64,000 bases of DNA from Amphritea balenae (GTDB lineage: Bacteria; Pseudomonadota; Gammaproteobacteria; Pseudomonadales; Balneatricaceae): NCBI RefSeq assembly GCF_003858655.1, contig NZ_RQXV01000014.1, positions 1-64,000 of the forward strand, given 5' to 3'. Under the pieces are notes generated by a model. The model did not search any database and was not told the origin of the DNA. It saw nothing but the letters and a program-made list of their open reading frames with translations. Position 1 is the first letter of the stretch; every line of letters begins with the position of its first letter. A program made the translations under genes and the position numbers. Of this stretch, positions 1 through 9,365 are shown in pieces.

Positions 1-567
1 CTTCGTTGTCACTACTGTCACCTGCCCAGACGCTGCTCTCAGTTCCATCCTCATTGTCAGTAATATTTGATGCTACTTCCGCAGCAACATCTCCGGCACT
101 TTCTGGCAGAGCTTCTGCGATAGCAGCAGCAACATCCAGCACATTATCCGGGGCCGCTTCACTTAACCGCTGCGTCAGTTCGACCGCCGCTTCGTTGTCA
201 CTACTGTCACCTGCCCAGACGCTGCTCTCAGTTCCATCCTCATTGTCAGTAATATTTGATGCTACTTCCGCAGCAACATCTCCGGCACTTTCTGGCAGAG
301 CTTCTGCGATGGCAGCAGCAACATCCAGCACATTATCCGGGGCCGCTTCACTTAACCGCTGCGTCAGTTCGACCGCCGCTTCGTTGTCACTACTGTCACC
401 TGCCCAGACGCTGCTTTCGCTACCATCTTCATTGTCAGTTATGTTGCCTGCTACTTCTGCAGCTACACCGGCAGCACTATCAGGTACAGCCTCAACGACT
501 GCCGCCGCGATATCAAGCACGTTATCGGGCGCTGCCTCGCTTAAACGCTGAACAAGCTCAACCGCAG
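1..567 (-). repeat. 189-bp in-frame tandem repeats (63 aa) in the MFS tail
   Basis: Three units begin at 1, 190 and 379 with the same start, CTTCGTTGTCACTACTGTCA. Units 1-189 and 190-378 differ at very few positions (for example A/G at 118 versus 307). Unit 379-567 is diverged but aligned. Older degenerate copies continue to about 1000 with irregular linkers. The period is a multiple of three, so copy-number change keeps the frame. The array runs off the window. Confidence 0.93.
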
Positions 568-2692
568 CCTCGTTGTCGCTACCCGCTTCGCTAACATCTC
601 CAACAACAGTTTCAACATCATCTGTAGTAGTATCAGAATCATCAGTCCCTATTTCATCATCACCGATATTGCCTGCAACTTCAGCAGCAACATCTGCTGC
701 GCTATCAGGAATGGCTTCAACAACAGCAACCGCCACATCTAACGCCTGTTCAGGTGCTATTTCAGAGATACGTGCAACCAGGTCAACCGTGCTTTGGTAA
801 TCCACTTCATCATCAGGAAAATTATTTTCATGCACACTTTCCTGCTGCTCGTGCATAGCATTAGCTATATATTCTTCAGCAACAGAGACTGCGGTTTCAG
901 GCACAGCATCAACCATAGCTGCTGCAACATCCAGCGCCTGTTCAGGGCTGGCTTCCCATAGTTCGGAAACAATATTAAGTGCATCTACTTCACTGGTATC
1001 ACTTTCCCGGTCAGCCGGACGTACAGCTTCGCGTTCTTCAGCGATCACCCGAGAATAATATTCGGCAACCTGAGTTGCTGATTCCGGTGCTGAATCGGCG
1101 GCTATCCGCGCCATCTCTATGCGTAGTTCAGGTAGAACCCGGCCGATCTCTATTGCAACTGCAACCACCTGCTGTGGATACCACTCGGCCAGTTGAGATA
1201 CCAGTTCACCCGCAAGATCAGGCTTGGCTTTTACAATGGCCTGAGTGGTTTCGAGAATCTGATAAGGTGCTGCCTCTTTCAACACCTCATACAGACGCAT
1301 GACATCGATACCCGGTACAGTAGCAACCGCTGCGGCAACTTCTGCACCTTTTTCCGGATTATTAATAACCATCGCCCTGGCCATCTTAACCGCTGCCGCT
1401 GGATCTGATTCAGCAATAGTAATTGCCGCTTCTGCTTCTTGGCTTAGAGGGGCTTCCGGCTCTATATATTCAGTACGTGGATCAAGATCCAGTGCCGTTG
1501 AAATAGCAGCACCTTGCATGACAAAGCCTTCCTGCTCTGCAATTGGCAGGGCTTTTCTGACGGTCATACGGTACAAAGTAAACAGCGCTAGCAACATTTG
1601 GCTGACTGCCAGGAAGTAAAACAAGGTAGCACCACCAAAAAGCTCCATTATCAGAGATCCAGTGTACGGCCCGACCGCGCCGCCGATACCAAAGGCAAGT
1701 AACATACTGCCCATGGCGGAAACCATTTCACTCCTTTTGAGCTTATCGAATGCTTCAGCAATACTCAGTGGATAGAAACAGGCAATTATTCCTGCCGTCA
1801 AACCTGTGAGTACAAAAATGCCGACAATCATTCCCGCTTTAGCCAACGGTATAACCGCCAGACCCGCCACCGAAGATATGATTAGCAGGACAAACAAAAC
1901 CGTACGTCGATCAAACCGGTCTGACAGGTAGCCCACCGGGAACTGCAGTATAAAAGCACCAAAAATTGCACAACCCATGAATACTGACAGTTGAAAACCG
2001 ACGATCTGATATTCAGCGGCAAATACAGGCAGTAGATTGAACAAAGCCGAATAGACTATCCCCGCCACCAAACAGCTGGCAACGCCGAGCGGAGAGATAC
2101 GAAAAAGTGCCACTATAGACATAGGGACTACGGCCTCAATAGAAGGGGCCTGAGCCCGACTAAACAGCACCGGCAGCGCAGCCAGGGAAAACAGAATACC
2201 AACAATAATAAACAGCTTATCTTCAGCTGGATCTGCGACACCTATCAGGAACTGACCACCAAACAAACCGACCAGAACACAACCATGATAGACAGCCAGT
2301 ATTTTACCCCGGGTATCTTCCGATGCACTGTCACTTAACCAACTTTCCATGGCCGTTAGCAGGCAAGCCTGACTAAAGCCAAGCAGAATTCTTAGCCCTC
2401 CCCAAAGCCATGGATCAGCATCCAGAGCAAAGGCCAGAATGCAGATAGCTTCAATAGCGACACTGCCAGCAAATGTCCGGATATGGCCTACCCGCTGTAC
2501 TAACTGTTTACTGTAAAAAGCGCCGATCAGCATACCCACGAAATACAGTGACAACACCATACCAATAGTATCGGTAGCCATACCCTCCAGCCCCATACGA
2601 ACAGGCACCAAAACGTTCATCAGGCCGACTCCCAAAAAGAGAATCATGCTGCTGATTAATAGCGATAATAAAGACAGTAATGTTGAACGCAA
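1..2692 (-). CDS. MFS transporter with long repetitive acidic C-terminal extension (3' end off window)
   Basis: An open frame runs from 2692 to the left edge (897 codons, no stop), so the protein is partial at its C-terminus. The start is a TTG at 2692 with GTGAG about 5 nt upstream; no ATG fits better. Residues about 1-385 are a 12-helix MFS permease resembling the YcaD group, with many Gly/Leu-rich hydrophobic segments. From about residue 400 the protein becomes soluble: alanine/glutamate-rich helical units of the type LSEAAPDNVLDVAAA...ALPES...VAAEVA, separated by acidic linkers (TDNEDG, GDSSDNE). These units become nearly identical towards the left edge. The transport substrate cannot be told. 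The fusion of a permease with an alpha-solenoid-like repeat tail is unusual. The MFS call is firm; the role of the tail is unknown. Confidence 0.85.
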   Translation of the reverse strand, partial: MRSTLLSLLSLLISSMILFLGVGLMNVLVPVRMGLEGMATDTIGMVLSLYFVGMLIGAFYSKQLVQRVGHIRTFAGSVAIEAICILAFALDADPWLWGGLRILLGFSQACLLTAMESWLSDSASEDTRGKILAVYHGCVLVGLFGGQFLIGVADPAEDKLFIIVGILFSLAALPVLFSRAQAPSIEAVVPMSIVALFRISPLGVASCLVAGIVYSALFNLLPVFAAEYQIVGFQLSVFMGCAIFGAFILQFPVGYLSDRFDRRTVLFVLLIISSVAGLAVIPLAKAGMIVGIFVLTGLTAGIIACFYPLSIAEAFDKLKRSEMVSAMGSMLLAFGIGGAVGPYTGSLIMELFGGATLFYFLAVSQMLLALFTLYRMTVRKALPIAEQEGFVMQGAAISTALDLDPRTEYIEPEAPLSQEAEAAITIAESDPAAAVKMARAMVINNPEKGAEVAAAVATVPGIDVMRLYEVLKEAAPYQILETTQAIVKAKPDLAGELVSQLAEWYPQQVVAVAIEIGRVLPELRIEMARIAADSAPESATQVAEYYSRVIAEEREAVRPADRESDTSEVDALNIVSELWEASPEQALDVAAAMVDAVPETAVSVAEEYIANAMHEQQESVHENNFPDDEVDYQSTVDLVARISEIAPEQALDVAVAVVEAIPDSAADVAAEVAGNIGDDEIGTDDSDTTTDDVETVVGDVSEAGSDNEAAVELVQRLSEAAPDNVLDIAAAVVEAVPDSAAGVAAEVAGNITDNEDGSESSVWAGDSSDNEAAVELTQRLSEAAPDNVLDVAAAIAEALPESAGDVAAEVASNITDNEDGTESSVWAGDSSDNEAAVELTQRLSEAAPDNVLDVAAAIAEALPESAGDVAAEVASNITDNEDGTESSVWAGDSSDNE

Positions 2693-3105
2693 TTCGATCT
2701 CACTTGCTGAAGCAATACAGCTAAAAAATATAAAAAAACGCAAAAAGCCGACATAAAATGCCGGCTAATTAAAACGCAGTCTAGCACCAACTAATTGCCC
2801 TGCACACTATTTGAGCAGTGATATTTCCTAATATATCTATGACTTACCGTATTTCGTCATGAATTTACATTTTCACGCCACTGAGTGATAACCGGCAGAC
2901 CTCTATCAGGAATAACAAGGTAAAAAGATAACTGAATTATTCATCGCATTGGCTACTGATTAGTAAACCTGCTGTGTTTAATTTGCCGACGGATAACAAT
3001 CGGCTAAAACCTTGTTCCAGCACAAATAATCAGGATTACTGCTCAGTTAGGCTATAACCTGAATAGTCTTTATATCCGACACCTGCATCGGTCTGTGAGG
3101 ATACA
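2693..3105. other. Divergent intergenic region, no gene seen
   Basis: This 413-bp AT-rich stretch separates the divergent MFS and antiporter genes and must hold both promoters. Two short GCCG.../...CGGC inverted repeats occur around 2743-2766 and 2982-3005. I found no ORF or known operator. Confidence 0.6.
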
Positions 3106-4344
3106 ATGGAAGTCCATGATTATCTGATTCAACTGTTAGCCATTCTGGTTGCAGCTCGTTTGTTTGGTGAGATAGCAACGGTATTCGGCGCCCCGAGTGT
3201 TATCGGTGAACTATTAGCCGGGATAATCATAGGCCCCAGTCTCTTAGGTTGGGTCGATAGCAATGAATTTATTATTATTCTGGCCGAAATTGGCGTCATA
3301 CTACTATTGTTTGAAGTTGGTCTTGAGACAGACTTCAATAAACTAATGGATGCCGGCGGAAAAGCGATAGTGGTCGCCTTGGGCGGATTTTTTGCGCCGC
3401 TAATTATCGGCTTTTGTGCTGCCCATTACCTGTTTGAACTTGATTACCTCGTCTCCCTGTTCATCGGTGGTACGCTAACTGCGACCAGTATAGGAATCAC
3501 GGTGCGCACGCTTTCTGACGTTGGCAAGCAAAATAGTCGCGAAGGTCAGATCACGCTTGGTGCGGCTGTGCTTGATGATGTTTTGGGCGTTATTCTGCTG
3601 GCACTGTTATTTGAGTTTTCCGTTAAAGGGGAAGTCAACTGGGTTAATACCGGCAAAGTGCTGCTATATGTCGGTATCTTCTTTATGCTGGCGCCTATCC
3701 TGGCAAAGTTAATGTCTCAGGTGATTAAGCGGCTTGACCAGCGAATCGAAAATCCGGGCCTTATCCCTACCACAATCGTAGCTCTGGTGCTGTTTTTTGC
3801 CTGGCTTGCCTATTGGTTTGGCGCTCCTGAGCTGCTGGGTGGCTTTGCTGCCGGTATCGCACTGTCGCGGCGTTTCTTCCTGCCCTTTGGTTTAGCTATT
3901 CAAACTGACCACGAGTTCTCTGAGCGTATTGAACAGCAGATGAAACCCATAGTGCAGCTCTTTACCCCTATATTCTTCGTAGCGGTAGGACTGTCTCTCG
4001 ACCTGAGTGCGGTAGACTGGGGTTCTCTGTTTTTTTGGGGATTCTCCCTTACTTTGGTAGCGCTGGCTATCTGCACTAAATTCACCGGTGCTTTACTGAT
4101 TGATGAACCCCTTCCCCGTCGAATTGTTATCGGCATGGCGATGGTGCCCCGCGGCGAAGTAGGCCTCATCTTTGCAGGGCTCGGCAAAGCCGCAGGCGTG
4201 TTTGATGATGGCACCTATACCGCACTGGTTATGGTCATTGTCTATACCACGTTGCTATCCCCATTTTGGATCAAGCTTTATTACCGAATGTTTGGCAAAC
4301 ATCTGACGGAAAAAGAACCCGTTAAACAAAAATCTGTTGTTTAA
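3106..4344 (+). CDS. Cation:proton antiporter, KefB/CPA2 family, without RCK domain
   Basis: This 412-residue polytopic inner-membrane protein has 11-13 hydrophobic segments. It belongs to the Na+/H+ exchanger CPA2 family: GELLAGIIIGPSLLG near residues 34-48, LLFEVGLETD near 67-76, and the paired aspartates LDD at about 157-158, which carry ions in this family. It ends soon after the last helix, so it lacks the TrkA-N (RCK) domain of KefB/KefC; gating by NAD or glutathione is therefore not expected. The ATG at 3106 follows GTGAGG. It is monocistronic. It probably exchanges Na+ or K+ for protons; the ion cannot be read from sequence. Confidence 0.9.
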   Translation: MEVHDYLIQLLAILVAARLFGEIATVFGAPSVIGELLAGIIIGPSLLGWVDSNEFIIILAEIGVILLLFEVGLETDFNKLMDAGGKAIVVALGGFFAPLIIGFCAAHYLFELDYLVSLFIGGTLTATSIGITVRTLSDVGKQNSREGQITLGAAVLDDVLGVILLALLFEFSVKGEVNWVNTGKVLLYVGIFFMLAPILAKLMSQVIKRLDQRIENPGLIPTTIVALVLFFAWLAYWFGAPELLGGFAAGIALSRRFFLPFGLAIQTDHEFSERIEQQMKPIVQLFTPIFFVAVGLSLDLSAVDWGSLFFWGFSLTLVALAICTKFTGALLIDEPLPRRIVIGMAMVPRGEVGLIFAGLGKAAGVFDDGTYTALVMVIVYTTLLSPFWIKLYYRMFGKHLTEKEPVKQKSVV

Positions 4345-4375
4345 CAATCAGTGCCTCCTCCGTGCTATTGCCGGC

Positions 4376-4795
4376 TTAATTCGATAACACAGACATGGTT
4401 AAACGGGAGACACAGATGGCTTTGCCATTATCATCTTCGATACGAATATCCCAGACCTGCGTCGAGCGACCGATATGGACAGGTCTGGCCGTACCTGTAA
4501 CACTACCGGTACGGATACTCGCCAGGTGATTCGCATTAATTTCAAGCCCGACACAGGGATGACCGGGTTCAGCGGCCAATTGTGCGGCCATACTACCCAG
4601 TGATTCAGCCAGCACCACTGACGCTCCGCCATGAAGGATCCCCATAGGTTGATGGGTGCGCGGATCAACAGGCATCGTTGCCCGGATATAGTCTGAGCCT
4701 ATCTCTGAAATCTCAATTCCCAGATGTTCAACCAGGGTGTTTTTCATAAATGCCTGTAGCTGTGCGACTGACATCTCTGTTTTCCATATCGACAT
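4376..4795 (-). CDS. Hotdog-fold thioesterase, PaaI/MenI (YdiI) type
   Basis: A 139-residue single hotdog domain. The motif HGGASVVLAESLGS (about residues 55-68) is the family signature, with the catalytic acidic residue on the central helix. Members hydrolyse acyl-CoA thioesters, such as 1,4-dihydroxy-2-naphthoyl-CoA (MenI) or aromatic acyl-CoAs. No menaquinone or phenylacetate genes are adjacent, so the substrate is open. The start at 4795 has AGGAGA upstream. A 170-bp gap separates it from the next gene on the same strand. Confidence 0.88.
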   Translation of the reverse strand: MSIWKTEMSVAQLQAFMKNTLVEHLGIEISEIGSDYIRATMPVDPRTHQPMGILHGGASVVLAESLGSMAAQLAAEPGHPCVGLEINANHLASIRTGSVTGTARPVHIGRSTQVWDIRIEDDNGKAICVSRLTMSVLSN

Positions 4796-4965
4796 GGATA
4801 TCTCCTTTAGGAAACTGTTGATTAAACAGACAATTTAAAGAGCTAATGTAATGAGCAATCAGAGGAAGAAAAAGAACAGATAAGGTCATTTTTATGACAA
4901 TAACGGGCAGCTCAGGCAATCACAAGGTCAGAGCAAGCAAAGCCACATAGGCACAAAGGAAATGG

Positions 4966-5352
4966 TCAATTGTCAGTGTCAGGCAACCGACCTTCACGTT
5001 TAAGACGCCGCGTAACCATTCTGTGATAAAAGAAAGAGGCTAGCGGCCTGATAAGTGGTAAACCCAGTAACCAGCCCAATAGCTTGAGACGTGTCGTTCT
5101 GGCCATCAAAATTCGATAGGCATCCAACTCTCGGTGAACTATTCCCTGCTTATCTCTGACATGCAGTTCGGTCAGAGCCAGCTGCGGATCAATGCCTAAC
5201 GTCTGCAAAACCTCTTCCTGAGCAGTGATGTCAAACCATACCACCTCAGCATCATCCGAACGCTGCAATGACTCATAATATTTTCGATCGTTGACGCATG
5301 AGGGACAAGCGCCATCATAAAATACGATAATTTTATCGTCAGGCAGCGGCAT
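4966..5352 (-). CDS. DCC-family thiol-disulfide oxidoreductase-like protein (DUF393)
   Basis: 128 residues with the N-terminal signature IIVFYDGACPSC, whose CPSC resembles a thioredoxin-like active site, placing it in the DCC (DUF393) family. A hydrophobic stretch (LLGWLLGLPLIRPLASFF) lies near the C-terminus and may touch the membrane. I chose the ATG at 5352 because the family begins just before the IIVFYDG strand; a longer in-frame extension would overlap the upstream metalloprotease gene. It starts 7 bp after that gene's stop, so it is probably the last gene of a three-gene operon. The electron partner is unknown. Confidence 0.85.
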   Translation of the reverse strand: MPLPDDKIIVFYDGACPSCVNDRKYYESLQRSDDAEVVWFDITAQEEVLQTLGIDPQLALTELHVRDKQGIVHRELDAYRILMARTTRLKLLGWLLGLPLIRPLASFFYHRMVTRRLKREGRLPDTDN

Positions 5353-5359
5353 GACAGGC

Positions 5360-5872
5360 TCAGTAAATCGGACCAAAACGGTCAAGACAGGTAAGGTACA
5401 AGCGCAGGTCGAGTTCAAGCTGATGGTAATCCGGCTCCATATGCTGGCAGAGATTATAAAAAGCTTTGTTATGCTCTTTTTCTCTGATATGAGCCAGTTC
5501 ATGCACAACAATCATTCGTAAAAAAGCTTCCGGCGCCTGTTTAAACACGGTAGCAACACGAATCTCTTTTTTAGCTTTTAACTTGCCCCCCTGCACCCTG
5601 GAGATATGCGTATGTAGACCCAGTGCGTTATGAATAACATCGATTCGATCATCATATTCAACTTTGCTCAGCGGCGGTGATTTACGCAAAAATTTGTTCT
5701 TCAACGCCAAGGTATACTGATAAAGCGCTTTAGAATTGCCTATCTGATGCGCTGAACCATAACGTGATAGCAAATAATCAGGAAGCTTACCGTTATCAAT
5801 CAGTTGCTCTACCTGTGCCAGTAATTCAGGACTATAACCCGCCAGATAATTAACTCGCTTTGACTGTTTCAT
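5360..5872 (-). CDS. YgjP-like zinc metallopeptidase domain protein
   Basis: 170 residues containing HELAHIREKEHNKAF (about residues 123-137), the HExxH zinc motif plus the third histidine typical of YgjP/DUF45 proteins related to M48 and SprT. No signal peptide or membrane segment is visible, so a cytoplasmic protein is expected; substrates are unknown. Its ATG overlaps the stop of the DUF1499 gene (ATGA, 4 bp), and the DCC gene follows 7 bp after its own stop, implying translational coupling of the trio. Confidence 0.87.
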   Translation of the reverse strand: MKQSKRVNYLAGYSPELLAQVEQLIDNGKLPDYLLSRYGSAHQIGNSKALYQYTLALKNKFLRKSPPLSKVEYDDRIDVIHNALGLHTHISRVQGGKLKAKKEIRVATVFKQAPEAFLRMIVVHELAHIREKEHNKAFYNLCQHMEPDYHQLELDLRLYLTCLDRFGPIY

Positions 5873-6348
5873 GTCTCAACCTCCAGCGTGGCTCTTTGCT
5901 GAACGGTTGCTTCCAGCAAAGCCCGCAACTGAACTATCCGCTTACGATTGACCCCCATATCGGAATAACCTACCCGGGATGCCGACCGCAAATGAATCAG
6001 CTTGTTCTCGACATCTAAACGTAACTCCAGATCATCGACAAAGCCAAACAAAGCAGATCGAAATTCCGCAGAGAGATAGCGCTCCTTAACAGTTATCTTT
6101 CCACCACCTAGCTGCTCTATCAAAGGCACTATTGACTGAAGACTGTTGAGTTCGCTGTTAACAGGTGCAACATAATGAGCTGTATCAGGGTCATTTTCAC
6201 TGCAGACCGAATTTGGCTTAGTGCCGCAAGGTGCTAACTGCCCACCTACCAGTCCCGGAGGCTGAGCGCTGCGTGAAATAAATCCCAGCAGAATAAAGTA
6301 GCTTATCGCAACAACAAGCAGGGCAATTAAAACATAGAAAACTTTCAT
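5869..6348 (-). CDS. DUF1499 family membrane-anchored protein
   Basis: 159 residues: an N-terminal hydrophobic segment (about 3-24) followed by a soluble domain with the DUF1499 hallmarks CGTKPNSVCS and the C-terminal LRSASRVGYSDMGVNRKR. The anchor suggests the domain faces the periplasm. The function of DUF1499 is not established. It is the first gene of a run with YgjP-like and DCC genes, overlapping the former by 4 bp. Confidence 0.87.
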   Translation of the reverse strand: MKVFYVLIALLVVAISYFILLGFISRSAQPPGLVGGQLAPCGTKPNSVCSENDPDTAHYVAPVNSELNSLQSIVPLIEQLGGGKITVKERYLSAEFRSALFGFVDDLELRLDVENKLIHLRSASRVGYSDMGVNRKRIVQLRALLEATVQQRATLEVET

Positions 6349-6453
6349 GGGAGGACCTGGCGTACCGGTTGGATATAAATAATTTTTACTACTCTCTGCC
6401 CTGCTAGTATAGACTACCGGCCACCGCTGTTTAATATCCCAAAGGCTCTATTA

Positions 6454-7338
6454 GTGCTTAATCCTCAACTTATAAATTGGTTACTGCTGGGATTTCTGGT
6501 TTTAGTCTGGGGCACTTCATTTATGGCGATCGCTGTCGCTATTCAGGGAGGCCTTGGCCCTGTCGCCATCACACTGCTAAGAATTGCCTGTGCAGTCATA
6601 GTACTGATGCTATTTTGCGTTGCTAAAGGCAAAAAACTACCCAACAACCTTAAGTCATGGGCTAGTTTATTACTGTTGGGATTGTTTGGCAGTGCGCTGC
6701 CTTTTATGCTGATATCCTGGGGTCAGCAAACAGTTCCATCGGCAAGCACCGGCGTGCTTATGTCAATAATGCCACTGGTCACTATGCTGCTAGCTCATTA
6801 CCTGATCGAAGGTGAGCGGTTAAATCGTTTTAAGATAATGGGATTTATCACTGCCTTCACCGGCGTATTTATTTTGTTAAACCCGGCAGCAGCTGGCAGC
6901 GTAGACTTCTATGGCGCACTGGCCATTCTTGCTGCAGCCTCTAGCTATGCCTTTAATACTGTATTGATTCGTTTACTTCCACCGTTTCATCCTGCTGTAG
7001 CAGGTACTGGTATGATGCTCTGCTCATTCATCATACTGCTGCCACTAGGCATATTTGAATACAGTGAAATAACTCAACAGCTAACTGAACTGGCTGAAGC
7101 CAAAGCACTTATTGCTGTTATATGGCTTGGCCTGATGCCAACCGGCGTAGCATCAATCATCTACTTTATTGTTGTTAATCGTGCCGGCCCCAGCTTTCTA
7201 TCAAACTGTAATTTCTTGATACCGGTGGTGGCATTTTTTGCCGGCACTATCCTGCTAAATGAGCCAGCATCATTACAAAGCCTGATCGCACTACTGGCGA
7301 TACTTTGTGGCATCACGCTAACCAGGATCAGACGATAA
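6454..7338 (+). CDS. EamA/DMT family transporter
   Basis: 294 residues in ten hydrophobic helices arranged as two EamA repeats; WGTSFMAIAVA near residue 20 is typical of the first. The family exports amino acids or other small metabolites across the inner membrane; the substrate here is unknown. The start is GTG at 6454 with a weak AAAGG upstream. It is transcribed away from the DUF1499 operon, with about 100 bp of shared promoter region between them. Confidence 0.88.
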   Translation: MLNPQLINWLLLGFLVLVWGTSFMAIAVAIQGGLGPVAITLLRIACAVIVLMLFCVAKGKKLPNNLKSWASLLLLGLFGSALPFMLISWGQQTVPSASTGVLMSIMPLVTMLLAHYLIEGERLNRFKIMGFITAFTGVFILLNPAAAGSVDFYGALAILAAASSYAFNTVLIRLLPPFHPAVAGTGMMLCSFIILLPLGIFEYSEITQQLTELAEAKALIAVIWLGLMPTGVASIIYFIVVNRAGPSFLSNCNFLIPVVAFFAGTILLNEPASLQSLIALLAILCGITLTRIRR

Positions 7339-7442
7339 TTCAGATGAGTCTTATTGGTTAGAGCTTTTGTAAAAAGCAGCTTATTAGAGATTAGATGATG
7401 CCAGAGGCGATACTTTAGCTATTTAACCCCGCCAGAATAAAG

Positions 7443-7961
7443 TCAGCATAGCGATGGGTGTCTGTAGACCATTGCCGGCTTGTCCCTGAACATCATCGTC
7501 CGTTCAAAGGTAGCACCTACCGCAACAGCAAGTTGTCTGGATGGCAGGTTTTTCTCAAAAATAAGACTTATGAGTTTCAATTCAGGCAGATACTGGTGCG
7601 CCATAGCCTGAACTTCTCTGACCGCTTCACTAGCATAGCCCTGACCGGTATAGCGACTAAGCAAGGCCCATTTAATTTCGGGCTCAGGCCAGTCGCCCGG
7701 ATACCATAAACCGACAACACCTAAGACCTTTGCTGTTTCTTTTTCTAACAGTGTATAGGGTCCGTAACCATGAATTTCCCAATGACCAATAAGAGTAGCA
7801 ACCAGACGCCAGCTCTCGCCTTCAGTCAGCGCCCGACCTGTGGTGTAACGGGTGCCTTCGACATCAGAATAGTACTGATGCAGATCGGGCCAGTGCTCTA
7901 TAGTGACTTTTTTCATTTCAAGCCGTTGAGTAGACAGGGATTCCGGTATTTTATATTTCAT
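7443..7961 (-). CDS. GNAT N-acetyltransferase, RimJ/RimL type
   Basis: 172 residues with the Acetyltransf_3 pattern: LSTQRLEMKKVTIEHWPDLH at the N-terminus, VVGLWYPGDWPEPEIKWAL in the middle and the acetyl-CoA loop region SRYTGQGYASEAV (about residues 102-114). Such proteins acetylate amino termini or small molecules; the target is not predictable. It is convergent with the DMT gene. The mini K+ channel gene ends 21 bp upstream of its start on the same strand, so the two may be cotranscribed. Confidence 0.87.
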   Translation of the reverse strand: MKYKIPESLSTQRLEMKKVTIEHWPDLHQYYSDVEGTRYTTGRALTEGESWRLVATLIGHWEIHGYGPYTLLEKETAKVLGVVGLWYPGDWPEPEIKWALLSRYTGQGYASEAVREVQAMAHQYLPELKLISLIFEKNLPSRQLAVAVGATFERTMMFRDKPAMVYRHPSLC

Positions 7962-7982
7962 AATTATGAATCTTATTAGGGG

Positions 7983-8300
7983 TTAAAGAATGCTTGCATC
8001 AATACTGCCACTGGCTGCATGCAGCGCAAGCGATACCAGAATACCGGTAAATATCATGCCACTGAGGGTAATAATTACCGCCAATAGGCGACTTAAAGCC
8101 GAGGTAGGTATCAGGTCTCCATAGCCTAGTGTTGTTCCTGTCACCAGGCTCCAGTATAACGAATCGGAATATCGCCACCCCTCTTTGCGCCCCGCTAATA
8201 TGCCCAGAGCAAGAATCCAGAAGAGTAAAAAACTTAGCAGGGGTGCTGCCAACACGATTAAATCAAAAAAGTGCGAAATAAAGCTCAGCGTAAAGTCCAT
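7983..8300 (-). CDS. Small two-helix potassium channel (Ion_trans_2)
   Basis: 105 residues with two transmembrane helices flanking a pore loop. The selectivity filter TTLGYGDLIPTS (about residues 55-66) matches the K+ filter T-x-G-Y-G-D of KcsA-like channels. No cytoplasmic RCK or cyclic-nucleotide domain is present, so gating is unknown. It should form a tetramer in the inner membrane. Confidence 0.87.
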   Translation of the reverse strand: MDFTLSFISHFFDLIVLAAPLLSFLLFWILALGILAGRKEGWRYSDSLYWSLVTGTTLGYGDLIPTSALSRLLAVIITLSGMIFTGILVSLALHAASGSIDASIL

Positions 8301-8485
8301 TTTATGCCCCCTTAAATGGTTACCCTATCAACGCTTTGTGCAATGGTAAAGTCCAGCTTTTTTAGTTTTCTAATGGTTATTGATAACGGTATAAATACAA
8401 TATTTAATACTTAACAAACTAATTCTGTATTAATAAAGCAGCATTGTGTTAAATACTAATACCCTAAACCTGATGGAATATCCCT

Positions 8486-9220
8486 ATGGCGCAAACAGCG
8501 GCTCTGGTTCACACCCTTAAAAAACAGCTCAAAGCCCAGGGCAAAACCTATTGCGATGTCGCTCAGGCGTTGGGACTGAGTGAAGCATCAGTCAAGCGGC
8601 TCTTCTCAGAACAGAACTTCACCCTACAACGATTAGAAGTTGTTGCTCAACTCGCCGGTCTTGAGCTCACAGAGCTGTTTCGTCTCCTGGCCAGAGACCA
8701 ACAGCGCTTAACTCAGCTAACCCGCGAACAAGAACAGGAGATAGCCTCTGATCTCGAGCTTCTGCTCATTACCGTTAGCGTGATCAATGGTTTCAGCTTT
8801 AGTGATATCCTCACTCACTATCAGGTTAGCGAGCATACCTGCATCCAGAAGCTGGCAAAACTTGATCGGCTTAAAATCATTGAGCTACAGCCAAATAACC
8901 GGGTTAAATTGTTGGTAGATCCCAATTTTTCTTGGCTACCCAACGGCCCTATACAACAGTTTTTCCAGCAGAAAGTGGAACAGGACTTTTTCAGCTCTCG
9001 ATTCGATAAGCAGCATGAAAAGCTGATCGTTCTGAATGGAGTAATGACTGCAGAAACCAATTTATCAATGCAGAAGAAAATGGAACGACTGGCTGAGGAA
9101 TTTAACAGCCTTATTCAGGACGATACTCCCCTGCCAATGGATAAGAAGCATGGCAACACCATGGTGATAGCCATTCGTCAGTGGCAATACAGTTTGTTTA
9201 AAAACTATAAAAAAGTATAA
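8486..9220 (+). CDS. XRE-family HTH transcriptional regulator
   Basis: 244 residues. The N-terminal HTH (about residues 10-65) has the XRE pattern, TYCDVAQALGLSEASVKRLFS, followed by a helical region with no recognisable ligand domain. Similar orphan regulators occur in marine gammaproteobacteria. It lies just upstream of the VIT/VWA-rhombosortase pair on the same strand (145 bp gap), so regulation of that pair is possible but unproven. Confidence 0.8.
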   Translation: MAQTAALVHTLKKQLKAQGKTYCDVAQALGLSEASVKRLFSEQNFTLQRLEVVAQLAGLELTELFRLLARDQQRLTQLTREQEQEIASDLELLLITVSVINGFSFSDILTHYQVSEHTCIQKLAKLDRLKIIELQPNNRVKLLVDPNFSWLPNGPIQQFFQQKVEQDFFSSRFDKQHEKLIVLNGVMTAETNLSMQKKMERLAEEFNSLIQDDTPLPMDKKHGNTMVIAIRQWQYSLFKNYKKV

Positions 9221-9365
9221 ATTTTCAAACCAACTATCAATTTTTCTACATATATTTCTACGCCAGGTATCAAAATATGATACTTGGTTCGTTTTGCTTC
9301 GTGTTCTCCCCTCACTCTTTCATTATGCCTCTGACACCGATCCAACGATCATTCAGAGGCATATT

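Noticed and set aside
1-567. Repeats considered as a CRISPR array
   Set aside because: Units are 189 bp with no short repeat-spacer pattern and are in frame with the coding sequence.
6-1619. Several plus-strand open frames (for example 6-551, 979-1302, 1299-1619)
   Set aside because: They are antisense shadows of the repeat-tailed MFS gene on the minus strand, whose frame is continuous and protein-like throughout.
8300-8485. AT-rich gap searched for a small RNA
   Set aside because: No hairpin with T run or conserved motif could be supported.
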